Positions 22,564 through 34,051 of a stretch of 64,000 nt of DNA are shown in pieces. The position numbers and the translations under genes are program-made. Source of the stretch: Oscillospiraceae bacterium (GTDB taxonomy: Bacteria > Bacillota > Clostridia > Oscillospirales > CAG-382); assembly GCA_015063885.1 (NCBI GenBank), contig SVTH01000004.1, positions 62,001 to 126,000 on the forward strand, read 5' to 3'. The notes under the pieces were generated by a model. That model was not told where the DNA came from and ran no database searches. It saw nothing but the letters and a program-made list of their open reading frames with translations. Within the stretch, counting starts at the first letter, position 1; each line of letters starts with the position of its first letter.

Positions 22564-23265
22564 TCACAAAGGCTTCTTCATGATCTTGCCGTTGGGGCGG
22601 GGATACTTGGCATCCGTCTCCGCCACCTTTTGGATCACCAATAAGGTGTGACTGCGGTCGAATACGGGAATGGGTGCGTCCAGAACCTCCACCACCTTGC
22701 CGCCAAGAACCTCAACGGCGTGCATAGCCTCCTCCAGCTCCTCTCTTCCGCGGTTGCCCTTCATGGCAATAAAGTAGCCGCCCACCTTCACGAAGGGCAT
22801 GCACCACTCGCAAAGAACGGACATCCGTGCCACCCCGCGGGAGACCACACGGTCGAATTGCTCTCGGTAAGCCTTTTCCTTTCCCAGTTCCTCCGCCCTG
22901 CCGCATAAGGGAGTGATCTCCATCCCCGCAAGCTTGGCGGTCTCGCAAACGAAGTTCAGCTTCTTTGCCGTGGCGTCGTTGGAGGTCACCCTGCAGGGGG
23001 TGCAGGCCGCCAAGGGCAGGGAAGGGAAGCCCCCGCCGCAACCCACGTCCAGTACGGAAAAGTCTCCGCCAAATAACCCCGTCTGCTTCAAGGTCAAGGA
23101 ATCGTAAAAATGCAGCAGCGCAACCTCCTCGGGGGCGGTCAACGCGGTGAGGTTCAGGCTTTGGTTCACCTCCACCAAACGCTCCCCGATCAGGTCAAGG
23201 CGTGCGTATTGCTCTTCCGTAAGACCCTGAAGATATTGTCTCGTCAGTTCGTTAAGCTTCGTCAT
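22564..23265 (-). CDS. rsmG: 16S rRNA (guanine527-N7)-methyltransferase RsmG (GidB)
   Basis: SAM-dependent methyltransferase of G527 in 16S rRNA. 233 residues with the SAM motif VLDVGCGGGFPSLPLA near residue 70 and the upstream segment NQSLNLTALTAPEEVALLHFYDSL, typical of the family. The ATG at 23265 overlaps the mnmG end by 14 bases and follows AGAGGGTATC. It is the last gene of the trmL-mnmE-mnmG-rsmG operon, a common Bacillota order. Confidence 0.95.
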   Translation of the reverse strand: MTKLNELTRQYLQGLTEEQYARLDLIGERLVEVNQSLNLTALTAPEEVALLHFYDSLTLKQTGLFGGDFSVLDVGCGGGFPSLPLAACTPCRVTSNDATAKKLNFVCETAKLAGMEITPLCGRAEELGKEKAYREQFDRVVSRGVARMSVLCEWCMPFVKVGGYFIAMKGNRGREELEEAMHAVEVLGGKVVEVLDAPIPVFDRSHTLLVIQKVAETDAKYPRPNGKIMKKPL

Positions 23266-25132
23266 GATACCCTCTCTGTGCAAGTGCTACCAACAGCACG
23301 GAAATATCCGCAGGGGAGACCCCGGGAATGCGGGACGCCTTGCCCACCGTGTCGGGGCGCAGGTCGGAAAGCTTCTGCCGTGCCTCCAAGCGAAGGCCGC
23401 CGATGGCGTGGAAATCCAGGTCACGGGGGATCTGCTTTTCTTCCATCTTGGCAAATCGCTTCACTTCCTCCAGCTGGCGCTTGATATAGCCCTCGTATTT
23501 CAGCTCCACCTCTACACGTCTCCGCACGGAAGGGGGCAGAGGATGCTCTCCGCCCTCCAATTCGTAAAGATCCTCCAACGTGAGGAAGGGCCTCCGCAAA
23601 AACTCCGCCTTGTTCAGCCCCGTGGGAGCGGGTGCGTAATTTTTGGATCCCAATAAAGCGTCCAATTCCTCCGAAGCGGGCAGATGGCTGTGGGAAAGCC
23701 GCAGGATCTCCTGCTTCTTCTGCTCGTCCTCCAAAAGGAAGGTTTCAAAAGCTTCGTCTCCCACCAAACCGACCCGCCGTCCGTGGCCGATGAGGCGCTC
23801 CTTGGCGTTGTCCTGGCGTAACAGCAAACGGTACTCACTGCGGGAGGTCATCACACGGTAGGGCTCGTCGGTGCCCTTCACCGTAATATCGTCGATCATG
23901 GTGCCGATATAGCTTTCACTGCGGGAGAGCACCAAGGGCTCCTCTCCCTTGCAAAGCAAGGCGGCGTTGATCCCCGCCACCAAGCCCTGGGCAGCGGCCT
24001 CCTCGTACCCCGAGGTGCCGTTGAACTGCCCCGCACCAAATAAGCCGCGGATCTCCTTGAACTCCATGGTGGGCTTTAACTGGGTGGGATCACAGCAATC
24101 GTATTCGATGGCGTACCCCGTGCGCATAAAGACGGCGTGCTCCAAGCCCTTGATGGTGTGCACGAAGGCCTTTTGCACCTCCTCGGGCAGGGAAGAGGAC
24201 AACCCCTGAAGATAGACCTCCTTGGTGTCCAGCCCCATGGGCTCCACGAAGATCTGATGCCGTTCCTTGTCGGGGAACCGCTCGATCTTGGTCTCAATGC
24301 TGGGACAGTAACGGGGACCCGTCCCCACGATCTCCCCGGAATACAAGGGGGAGCGGTGGAAGTTCTCGCGGATGATCCGATGGGTCTCCTCGTTGGTATA
24401 AGTGATGTAACAGGGCAGACGGTTCACCGCAGGGGCGTCCGACCCAAAAAGAATGGGCGTCTCGTCCCCCTCCTGCAATTCCAGCATGTGGTAATCAATG
24501 CTGTCTGCATGGACTCTGGGAGGCGTCCCCGTCTTAAAGCGGGCAAGCTTTACCCCCATCTTCAACAGGCATTCCGTCAAGGCCTTGGCGGGAACGGTGT
24601 TGTCGGGCCCCGCCTCGCAGGAGGCCTCTCCCACGAAGATCTTGCCGTTTAAGGAGGTTCCCGTGGAAATGATCACGCATTTGGCGGGATAAAACGCCCC
24701 GAAGGCAGTCTCCACGCCCGTAACGGTGCCGTTTTCATGGCGGATGGCGGTGATCTCCGCCTGGATCAGAGTGAGGTTTTCCGTCTCCTCCAATACCCGC
24801 TTCATATAGTTGCGGTAGGCCACACGATCGGATTGCATCCGCAGAGAGTGCACCGCAGGGCCCTTGGAGGCGTTGAGCATACGGCTTTGGAGCATGACGG
24901 CGTTGGCCGCCTTGCCCATCTCGCCACCCAAGGCGTCGATCTCAAAGACCAGATGTCCCTTGCCCGTGCCGCCGATGGAGGGGTTACAGGGCATATTGCC
25001 CACCAGATCCAAGGTCAGGGTAAACAGCGCCGTCCGCAAGCCCATCCGCGCCCCCGCAAGGGCGGCTTCAATGCCTGCGTGTCCCGCACCGATCACCGCA
25101 ATATCCAGTTGTTCAGCTTCGTAAAAAGTCAT
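23252..25132 (-). CDS. mnmG: tRNA uridine-5-carboxymethylaminomethyl modification enzyme MnmG (GidA)
   Basis: FAD-dependent partner of MnmE in making the cmnm5 group at U34 of tRNAs reading split codon boxes. The 626-residue protein has the FAD-binding VIGAGHAGIEAALAGARMG near residue 14, the family motifs CNPSIGGTGKGHLVFEIDALGG and PSIETKIERFPDKERHQIFVEP, and a normal C-terminal domain. It starts 10 bases after mnmE, with which it forms a complex. The tRNA-Gln(UUG) nearby is a likely substrate of this pathway. Confidence 0.97.
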   Translation of the reverse strand: MTFYEAEQLDIAVIGAGHAGIEAALAGARMGLRTALFTLTLDLVGNMPCNPSIGGTGKGHLVFEIDALGGEMGKAANAVMLQSRMLNASKGPAVHSLRMQSDRVAYRNYMKRVLEETENLTLIQAEITAIRHENGTVTGVETAFGAFYPAKCVIISTGTSLNGKIFVGEASCEAGPDNTVPAKALTECLLKMGVKLARFKTGTPPRVHADSIDYHMLELQEGDETPILFGSDAPAVNRLPCYITYTNEETHRIIRENFHRSPLYSGEIVGTGPRYCPSIETKIERFPDKERHQIFVEPMGLDTKEVYLQGLSSSLPEEVQKAFVHTIKGLEHAVFMRTGYAIEYDCCDPTQLKPTMEFKEIRGLFGAGQFNGTSGYEEAAAQGLVAGINAALLCKGEEPLVLSRSESYIGTMIDDITVKGTDEPYRVMTSRSEYRLLLRQDNAKERLIGHGRRVGLVGDEAFETFLLEDEQKKQEILRLSHSHLPASEELDALLGSKNYAPAPTGLNKAEFLRRPFLTLEDLYELEGGEHPLPPSVRRRVEVELKYEGYIKRQLEEVKRFAKMEEKQIPRDLDFHAIGGLRLEARQKLSDLRPDTVGKASRIPGVSPADISVLLVALAQRGYHDEA

Positions 25133-25142
25133 AGTCTTTATC

Positions 25143-26507
25143 CTATTTTCCCACGCAGAAGTGGGAGAAGATCTCGCTTACGATCTCGTCGGAGGCGGTC
25201 TTGCCGTCTACCTCCTCCAGCGCCTGCAGGGCGTTTTCCATATCCAGCCCCGCCATATCCTGGGAGAATCCCTCCAAGGTACGTAAGGCGTCCTGCAAAT
25301 ATCCTTTTGCCTTGGTGAGGGCGGCAAACTGCCTTGCACCCACCACGATCTCCCCGAGAGAATCCGTCTCGGTGTGTCCGAACCGTTCCTTCACGGCGGC
25401 CTCCAAGGCATCCAGCCCCGTCTTGTCCATGGCGGAAATGCAAACGGGCGTCTTTGGCAGGGAAGACCTCACGCCTTCCGCCTCGGGCAGGTCGCCCTTG
25501 TTCAGCAGATACACCGTCTGCCCTTCCTTGCCGTGCTCTCGTATCAGCCGCAAAACCTCCCCATCCTCCCGGTCAAAGGGACGGGAGCCGTCAAACACGG
25601 CCAGCACCAGCTCCGCTTCCTCCAGAGAACGCAGGCTTCTTTCGATGCCCAGCCGTTCCACCACGTCCTCGCTTTCACGGATCCCCGCGGTGTCGGAAAT
25701 GTTCAACAGCAAGTCTCCCAAACGGATCTGCTCCTTCACCACGTCGCGGGTGGTGCCCGGAATGGCGGTGACGATGGCACGGTCCTCTCTTGCCAAGGCG
25801 TTGAGCAAAGCACTCTTCCCCGTGTTGGGCTTGCCCAGAATACAAACGGGAATGCCCTCGCTGATGGCCTTGCCGTAAGCGTGGCTGTCGCAGAGGGTCT
25901 GCACCTCTCCGCAAATGGAGGCCAACCGCTCCCTCATCTCCTCCACGGTCACGTCGGTCATATCCTCGTCGGGATAGTCGATAAAAGCGTATACCGAGGC
26001 GATCAGAAAGCGAAGCTTATCGCACAGGCGCTGCAGTTTCTCCGAAAGGGCGCCCCTGCATTGGAGCAGGGAAACCGTCAGATATTTGTCGCTCTTGGCG
26101 TCGATGAGCCCCCCCACGGCCTCCGCTTGGGAAAGGGAAAGCTTCCCGTTCTGAAAAGCCCGCCGTGTAAACTCACCCGGCCCTGCGGGAAACGCTCCCG
26201 CGGCAAAAACGGCGCCCAACAGCTTTTGGGTCACCAGAATACCCCCGTGACAGCAAAGCTCCGCCACGTCCTCCCCCGTAAAGGAGCGGGGTGCACGGAA
26301 CACCGTGGCAAGGCCGTCGTCGAAGGGGATCCCCCCGTCCTCAAAGGTTACCCGCACCGCCGTCGCGGAGGGGGCGTCGGAAAGGGTGCCCTTTCCCGTA
26401 CGGACGGCAACCTTTTCGGCAATGGCGATGGCGTCCTCACCGGTGATACGGATCAGCGCTACGCCTCCCTTGCCGTAGGGAGTGGAGATGGCCGCTACCG
26501 TTCTCAT
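25143..26507 (-). CDS. mnmE: tRNA modification GTPase MnmE (TrmE)
   Basis: GTPase partner of MnmG. The true start is the ATG at 26507, overlapping the trmL stop (ATGA), which gives the normal length of 454. Motifs: N-terminal folate-binding domain beginning MRTVAAISTPYGKGGVALIRI, G1 GKPNTGKSALLNAL near residue 225, G3 DTAGIRES, G4 NKGD, and the C-terminal C-x-G-K (CVGK) whose Cys is a family hallmark. Coupled to trmL upstream and mnmG downstream. Confidence 0.97.
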   Translation of the reverse strand: MRTVAAISTPYGKGGVALIRITGEDAIAIAEKVAVRTGKGTLSDAPSATAVRVTFEDGGIPFDDGLATVFRAPRSFTGEDVAELCCHGGILVTQKLLGAVFAAGAFPAGPGEFTRRAFQNGKLSLSQAEAVGGLIDAKSDKYLTVSLLQCRGALSEKLQRLCDKLRFLIASVYAFIDYPDEDMTDVTVEEMRERLASICGEVQTLCDSHAYGKAISEGIPVCILGKPNTGKSALLNALAREDRAIVTAIPGTTRDVVKEQIRLGDLLLNISDTAGIRESEDVVERLGIERSLRSLEEAELVLAVFDGSRPFDREDGEVLRLIREHGKEGQTVYLLNKGDLPEAEGVRSSLPKTPVCISAMDKTGLDALEAAVKERFGHTETDSLGEIVVGARQFAALTKAKGYLQDALRTLEGFSQDMAGLDMENALQALEEVDGKTASDEIVSEIFSHFCVGK

Positions 26508-27004
26508 AAGACTTCCCCCGTGTGGAGCTTTCCTTGGGTGTTCAGTTCCCCAAAAGAACGCTGTCTGAGCACCTCGTACACCGCTACGGCCACGGAGTTG
26601 GAAAGGTTCAGGCTTCTCAGCTCCTGCCACATGGGGATCCGCACGCAGGTCTCCCGATGCGCCTTCAGAAGCTCCTCGGGCAACCCCTTGGTCTCCTTGC
26701 CGAATACCAAAAACACGTCCTCGGGATATACCGGGTCGGTGTAGCAGGCGGAAGCCTTGGTGGTGAAGTAATAACAAACGGCACCGGGGTTCTTTTCATA
26801 GAACTCCCCGATGTTCTCGTAAATATGCAGATCCAGATGCTGCCAGTAATCCAAACCCGCCCGCTTGAGATAGCGGTCATCCAAAGAATAGCCCAAGGGC
26901 TTGATGAGATGCAGAGAGCAATGGGTGGCGGCACAGGTGCGGGAGATGTTCCCCGTATTCTGAGGGATCTCCGGCTCCAAAAGGACGACGTTGATGTGAT
27001 GCAT
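26504..27004 (-). CDS. trmL: tRNA (cytidine/uridine-34-2'-O)-methyltransferase TrmL
   Basis: SPOUT-class methyltransferase that 2'-O-methylates the wobble base of some tRNA-Leu. 166 residues with MHHINVVLLEPEIPQNTGNISR at the N-terminus and the knotted C-terminal SAM site RSLNLSNSVAVAVYE. It opens the operon that modifies wobble bases. The ATG at 27004 was chosen over an upstream in-frame start because the family begins there and a purine-rich site (AAAGGGAAAACGG) precedes it. Confidence 0.93.
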   Translation of the reverse strand: MHHINVVLLEPEIPQNTGNISRTCAATHCSLHLIKPLGYSLDDRYLKRAGLDYWQHLDLHIYENIGEFYEKNPGAVCYYFTTKASACYTDPVYPEDVFLVFGKETKGLPEELLKAHRETCVRIPMWQELRSLNLSNSVAVAVYEVLRQRSFGELNTQGKLHTGEVL

Positions 27005-27041
27005 AGCCGTTTTCCCTTTCAAAACAAGTTTTATCTCGTCT

Positions 27042-27070
27042 ATTATATAACTTTCTTTACCAAAATGCAA
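27042..27070 (-). promoter_or_regulatory. Promoter for the trmL-mnmE-mnmG-rsmG operon
   Basis: On the minus strand TTGCAT (27065-27070), 17 bases, TATAAT (27042-27047), about 35 bases before the trmL ATG. secA is divergent on the other side; for secA I see only TATGAT (27113-27118) with no clear -35. Confidence 0.7.
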
Positions 27071-27160
27071 TTATTTTTACAAAAAGTGCTATACTTTTTT
27101 TCAAAAATGTGTTATGATAGTATGAAATCGAATGTACCAAGAGAAAAGGAAACCGTTTTT

Positions 27161-29914
<2,754 letters not shown>

Positions 29915-29917
29915 TCC

Positions 29918-30544
29918 ATGGGCTTCGGAATTGCCTTTTTGGGATACTGCTTCCTGCTGTTGCACTCCGCGGGGCTGGGTGTGGTCGCCGCACCCTTGCT
30001 GGCGTACGGCTTCTTCCTGGCGTCCCGCCTGGAGCGTTCCTTCCTGTACGCCTCCGTGGCGTCCCTGTTCATGCTCCCCCGCGGGCTGTTCGTCCTGCTG
30101 GACGTGTTCTTGCCCATCCTGGGGGTGGAGATCAGCCTGACGAACACCCTTCCCTGGCTGAACCTGGGCACCTATCTGCTGTTCTTCATCGCCTGGTTCT
30201 TTATGGTGCTGTATCAATGCATTGCCGTGCGGAACATCGCCATCGCCAACGACCACGTGAAGCTGAAGAATTCCGCCAACCGCCAGCTGTATTTTTCTTC
30301 TCTGTTCATCGCCATCGCCGTTACCATGGTGCTCTTCAGTGAGCTGGTGGATCTCCGCGTTACCGTCTTTGCGGTGGTGGCCTATTATGCGGTGCTGGTG
30401 ATGAACCTGTACTTCACCCACACCTGCCTGGTGCTGATCACCAGCGAAAAGCAGTACGAGGAGGACAAGAAAATGGTGGAAGAGCACAACCGTCAGGTTT
30501 TGGAGCGGAAGGCCAAGGACAAGGAACGGAACAAAAAACGCTGA
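29918..30544 (+). CDS. Membrane protein, unrecognised (208 aa)
   Basis: About six hydrophobic segments across the first 180 residues, then a highly charged C-terminal tail (EKQYEEDKKMVEEHNRQVLERKAKDKERNKKR) likely to be cytoplasmic. Starts 4 bases after secA, with GGCGGAG before its ATG, so it is co-transcribed with secA. No family recognised. Confidence 0.75.
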   Translation: MGFGIAFLGYCFLLLHSAGLGVVAAPLLAYGFFLASRLERSFLYASVASLFMLPRGLFVLLDVFLPILGVEISLTNTLPWLNLGTYLLFFIAWFFMVLYQCIAVRNIAIANDHVKLKNSANRQLYFSSLFIAIAVTMVLFSELVDLRVTVFAVVAYYAVLVMNLYFTHTCLVLITSEKQYEEDKKMVEEHNRQVLERKAKDKERNKKR

Positions 30545-30575
30545 ACTCTTTCATTTTCGGAAAGGAGACCCGCCT

Positions 30576-31895
30576 ATGAAGACCCGGACCCTTAACAGAG
30601 AATACAAGCTCTCCCTCTTCCTGCTGATGGGAGGGGCACTGCTTTTGGCAAATCCCGTGTGGGGCGTGTCGGATCTTCTCCCGGACCTGTTGGCCTGGGG
30701 CATGATCTGGTTTGGCCTGCGGGGCTTTTCCGAGCTGAACGGGGAAATGTTCCTCGCCCGCAAGCAGGCCCTCTACCTGATGGGCATCGGATTGGCCAAG
30801 ACTGCCCTGTGGTATATTTTGCAGGGCTCTCAGATCCGCTCCGATACCATGCTGGCCTCTACGGTGATCGCCATAGGGGAGATCTGGTGCGGCACCCTGT
30901 TCTTCTCCCGCTTCTTCAAGGGAGCGGACGCCTTCGCCCGCGGTGCGGATAACGAAAGCGTATACCTGAAGACGGAAAACGTCCGATTCCTTTCCCTGCT
31001 GTTCCTTTGGGTGCGGGGCTTGGGAACGGTGCTTCCCCAGCTGACCGCCATCCCCGATTGGCTGGTGCAGTACGGCGAGATCTTTGACGACGACCTGTAC
31101 GCGCTGTTTTCGGAGCTTGCCGCGGCGGAGACCCTGCTGAACCTTGTGCTGTCCGTCATCGTCCTCATTGCGGCGGTGGTGTGGCTGGTTTCCTACCTGC
31201 CCTTCCTGGGGGCCTTCCTGAAGGATGCCTCGCTTTCCGAAAGCCTTTCCGGCGCCTTCTCCAAGGAGGATCCTTTGCGGGACCTGAAGCGCCGCTTCTC
31301 CGGCCTGCATATGGCAAGGCTGTGCTTCGCCCTGGGTCCCTTCTTCCTGCTGGACGCCCACGTGGACGGCTTTCGGTTCCTGCCCTTGGGCGGGTTCCCC
31401 CTGCTGTTTGCCGCAGGATGTCTCTTCCTGAACGCCTTCGCACGGGAAAAGCGCTTCAACCGCCATGCATTGCTGTTTGCCGTCTGCGGCGCCTGGTTCC
31501 TGTTGGCAGAAGTGTACCGCCGCTTTTTCACCGTTTGGGATCTCCGCGACTTTGCGGAGGTGGATCTCCTCACGGAGGTGCTTTCCGCCCTGATCATCCT
31601 TGCGGGCATGATGCTTTTGTTTTATACCTGGTTGTCCTTCTCCCGGGAAACGGACGCCCTGTCCGCAAGCGTAAAGTGCGGCAGGCTCTGCCTGGACGGG
31701 TTCCCCTTCCTGTTGCTTGCCCTGTACGCCGTGGTGCAAACGGCCATCTTCGCCCTGCCCCTTACCGTCAGGGAGCTGAACACTCCCCGCGTTCTGTTGG
31801 TGGTACTGATCTGGATCTTCACCAACCGCCGTCTGGCCGCCTTCGAAGAGAACGCCAAGAAGCAAATGATGCTCTATCTCCCCGAATCGGAATAA
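30576..31895 (+). CDS. Polytopic membrane protein, unrecognised (439 aa)
   Basis: Roughly 10-12 hydrophobic segments with short loops. A longer loop near residues 210-240 (LSESLSGAFSKEDPLRDLKRRFSG) is charged. No transporter signature is visible. The ATG follows GGAAAGGAGACCC. It lies 31 bases after the preceding membrane gene and ends at a terminator, closing the secA transcript. Confidence 0.75.
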   Translation: MKTRTLNREYKLSLFLLMGGALLLANPVWGVSDLLPDLLAWGMIWFGLRGFSELNGEMFLARKQALYLMGIGLAKTALWYILQGSQIRSDTMLASTVIAIGEIWCGTLFFSRFFKGADAFARGADNESVYLKTENVRFLSLLFLWVRGLGTVLPQLTAIPDWLVQYGEIFDDDLYALFSELAAAETLLNLVLSVIVLIAAVVWLVSYLPFLGAFLKDASLSESLSGAFSKEDPLRDLKRRFSGLHMARLCFALGPFFLLDAHVDGFRFLPLGGFPLLFAAGCLFLNAFAREKRFNRHALLFAVCGAWFLLAEVYRRFFTVWDLRDFAEVDLLTEVLSALIILAGMMLLFYTWLSFSRETDALSASVKCGRLCLDGFPFLLLALYAVVQTAIFALPLTVRELNTPRVLLVVLIWIFTNRRLAAFEENAKKQMMLYLPESE

Positions 31896-31905
31896 GCTTT
31901 ATGGA

Positions 31906-31936
31906 AATACCTCTCGTCTCCGAGGGGTATTTTTTG
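31906..31936 (+). terminator. Intrinsic terminator of the secA run
   Basis: AATACCTC / GAGGGGTATT stem followed by TTTTTT, about 10 bases after the stop. Confidence 0.85.
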
Positions 31937-31965
31937 CGCAACCGGCTGTTTTTTGTTTTGAAATA

Positions 31966-31994
31966 TTGACAAATAAGTGGAATGGGTGTAAAAT
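31966..31994 (+). promoter_or_regulatory. Promoter
   Basis: TTGACA (31966-31971), 17 bases, TAAAAT (31989-31994), about 40 bases before the next ATG. Confidence 0.75.
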
Positions 31995-32036
31995 CACATC
32001 GAAATCCACAAATTTGAATTGAAAAGGAGCCTTTTT

Positions 32037-33806
32037 ATGAGCGAACGATCCAAAAATAAGATCTTGAAGGGGTACAACGGAGTGCTCCTGCTTTTGGCGG
32101 CGGTCTTTCTGATCGTTTCCTTCTTGCCGGTGGTGGTGATCGATGCCAACCGTGCCGAATATCCCGAGGTCTACTACGAAGGCCGCTTCACCTCCGAGAT
32201 GTCTCCCATCAGTGAGGTAAAGCTGGGCTACAACGTGCTCTTTTCCTTAGTGTTTAACTGGAACGATATGAACACCATAAGACGCATCCAGGCAAACGAG
32301 GCTTACGTGGGCAACGAGTCCGAGCTGATGGAGGAACTGATAGCTCGGGAAGCCTCCGAGGAAGAGATCGAGGAGCTGCGGGAGGATATTGCAGATGCCC
32401 GCGAGACTCTGGCAGAGGATCTTGAGTCGCTCACCGAAGAGGATTACGAGCGTATCATGGATAAGCTCCAAAACGACGACGGCTTCCGCAACCTTATCGG
32501 CGGTCTCTATGCCTTCGTAGGCAGTATCGACGACGAGGAGGCCGATGCGGCAGGTGACACCATCGTAGCGTCGGACGGCGAAATGGGCTTCAACCCCGTG
32601 CCCCTTGTCTACGGGATCTTTTCCGTTTCCTTGTCGGTCTCCTTGGTTCTCGTAGCGCTGATCTATCCCATCGTCCTGCTTGTGAAGCTGATCCCGCAGT
32701 TGATCTTCTTCTTTAAGCATTTGCGGGACGATCCCTCCGTTACCGAAAAGTATACGGAAAAATTCCCCATGCCCAAATTTTGCACCAATTTGCTCCTCTT
32801 CTTCGTTTTCTATTCCTTGTTTGCTCCCAAGGGACTGTCTGCGGGTGCTTGCATCATCGCGTGCCTCATCCTTTGGCTGGTGTCCAACCTGCTCCGGGGC
32901 GTTAAGCACGTATTGCTGAACGAAAGCAACAAGCCCCTGGCGTGGGCAAAGGAGGGCGTTACCTGTGTCAGCATCGTCATCGTGCTCCTGCTTTTGGTGA
33001 ATTTCAGCGGCCTGGGCTTGGTAGGCGGTCTGGAGGATTCCATCGATACCATGACCTACAAGCACTATATGGCAGAGCTGGACGAGCTGTCCGAGGAGAA
33101 TATGGATATGGAGGAGCGGGAGGAAGCCGCCAAGAGTGCGGTGACTCTCTCCAACGGCATCAATACCGGCGTTGTGCTCCTGCTGGCCTTCTGCGGTCTG
33201 ATCCTGTGTATTGCCATGGCGAACAATGGCATCGAGCGTTTGGGCTATAAGCAGATGAAGCTGCGAACCGGCGACTCCGTTCCCTATAAAGCCATGCGTT
33301 CCATGGCGATCACCCTTCTGGTCTTTGTTCTGCTGCCCGCAGTGCTCTTCACCGCAGGCTCGGGAGAAGCGCTGGAGGATGCCTACGACGCAGGTAACTT
33401 CAAGGTGTGGTACGACGCATATCAGGAGGACGGCACTCCCGAGAATGGGGAATACGAGCTTCTCAGGGAAAGCCGTGACCGGCTGGAGGAGGTCGTGGAA
33501 GAGCTGAAGGATGAGGACGAGCGCAAGGCGGCCGAATCTCTCCTGGCAAGCATCGAGGACGAGATCGACGCCATCGAAGGCAGATCCGCCAAGAGGATCC
33601 TCTGCATCGTCTTTGCCGTGATCCTGGTACTGGTTGAGTTCGTCTACCACTTCCTGCCCAAGTTCTTCCCCGAAATCACCAAGAAGGAGCCCGTGGCAGA
33701 GGTCGGCATGTCCGAGGAGACCTTCGCCGCACCTGCCGTTCCTTCCGTTCCCGAAGAGCCCGCCGGGGAACAAGCTCCCGAAGAACCTACCCCCGCGGCA
33801 GAATAA
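32037..33806 (+). CDS. Membrane protein with acidic coiled-coil loops (589 aa)
   Basis: Starts at the ATG at 32037 (AAAAGGAGC before it). One membrane segment near residue 15, then an extracytoplasmic acidic helical loop (residues about 95-155). Then several membrane segments between about 195 and 320, another cluster with a loop near 345-390 (MAELDELSEENMDMEEREE), and a second acidic coil near 470-510. The C-terminal tail is rich in Pro and Glu (PSVPEEPAGEQAPEEPTP). No family recognised. Single-gene transcript with its own promoter and terminator. Confidence 0.75.
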   Translation: MSERSKNKILKGYNGVLLLLAAVFLIVSFLPVVVIDANRAEYPEVYYEGRFTSEMSPISEVKLGYNVLFSLVFNWNDMNTIRRIQANEAYVGNESELMEELIAREASEEEIEELREDIADARETLAEDLESLTEEDYERIMDKLQNDDGFRNLIGGLYAFVGSIDDEEADAAGDTIVASDGEMGFNPVPLVYGIFSVSLSVSLVLVALIYPIVLLVKLIPQLIFFFKHLRDDPSVTEKYTEKFPMPKFCTNLLLFFVFYSLFAPKGLSAGACIIACLILWLVSNLLRGVKHVLLNESNKPLAWAKEGVTCVSIVIVLLLLVNFSGLGLVGGLEDSIDTMTYKHYMAELDELSEENMDMEEREEAAKSAVTLSNGINTGVVLLLAFCGLILCIAMANNGIERLGYKQMKLRTGDSVPYKAMRSMAITLLVFVLLPAVLFTAGSGEALEDAYDAGNFKVWYDAYQEDGTPENGEYELLRESRDRLEEVVEELKDEDERKAAESLLASIEDEIDAIEGRSAKRILCIVFAVILVLVEFVYHFLPKFFPEITKKEPVAEVGMSEETFAAPAVPSVPEEPAGEQAPEEPTPAAE

Positions 33807-33817
33807 GCATAGCGAGA

Positions 33818-33848
33818 ATCCCCCCGGAGCCTTTGCTCCGAGGGGATC
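33818..33848 (+). terminator. Intrinsic terminator
   Basis: CCCCCGGAGC / GCTCCGAGGGG stem with a CTTT loop, followed by ATCTTTTT. Confidence 0.8.
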
Positions 33849-33859
33849 TTTTTGCTCTG

Positions 33860-34051
33860 CTACGGGAACAGCATACAGCCCTGTTCCCGCCATTCTTCAA
33901 TTTTTTGGTGGATCAGCTCCTCCGTGACGTGGAACTTCTTCGCCAGGCAGGGGATACATAAGAACTCCTCCGCCCCGCGGTTGATCAGCTTCTTGGTGGC
34001 ACCTACGTCGTAAACGGAAAGCTCACGTCCGCAAAGGATACAGTTAGGCAT
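33860..34051 (-). CDS. Small zinc-ribbon-like protein (63 aa)
   Basis: Two Cys pairs, CILCGREL and FLCIPCLA, about 25 residues apart, suggest a single zinc site. A short helical part follows (VTEELIHQKIEEWREQGCMLF). Its ATG overlaps the alpha-galactosidase gene's end by 8 bases, so it is translated with it. Function unknown. Confidence 0.7.
   Translation of the reverse strand: MPNCILCGRELSVYDVGATKKLINRGAEEFLCIPCLAKKFHVTEELIHQKIEEWREQGCMLFP

Noticed and set aside
23252..26507. Genes on the plus strand opposite mnmG and mnmE
   Set aside because: Several frames are open but they are antisense shadows; both minus-strand proteins are full length with all motifs.
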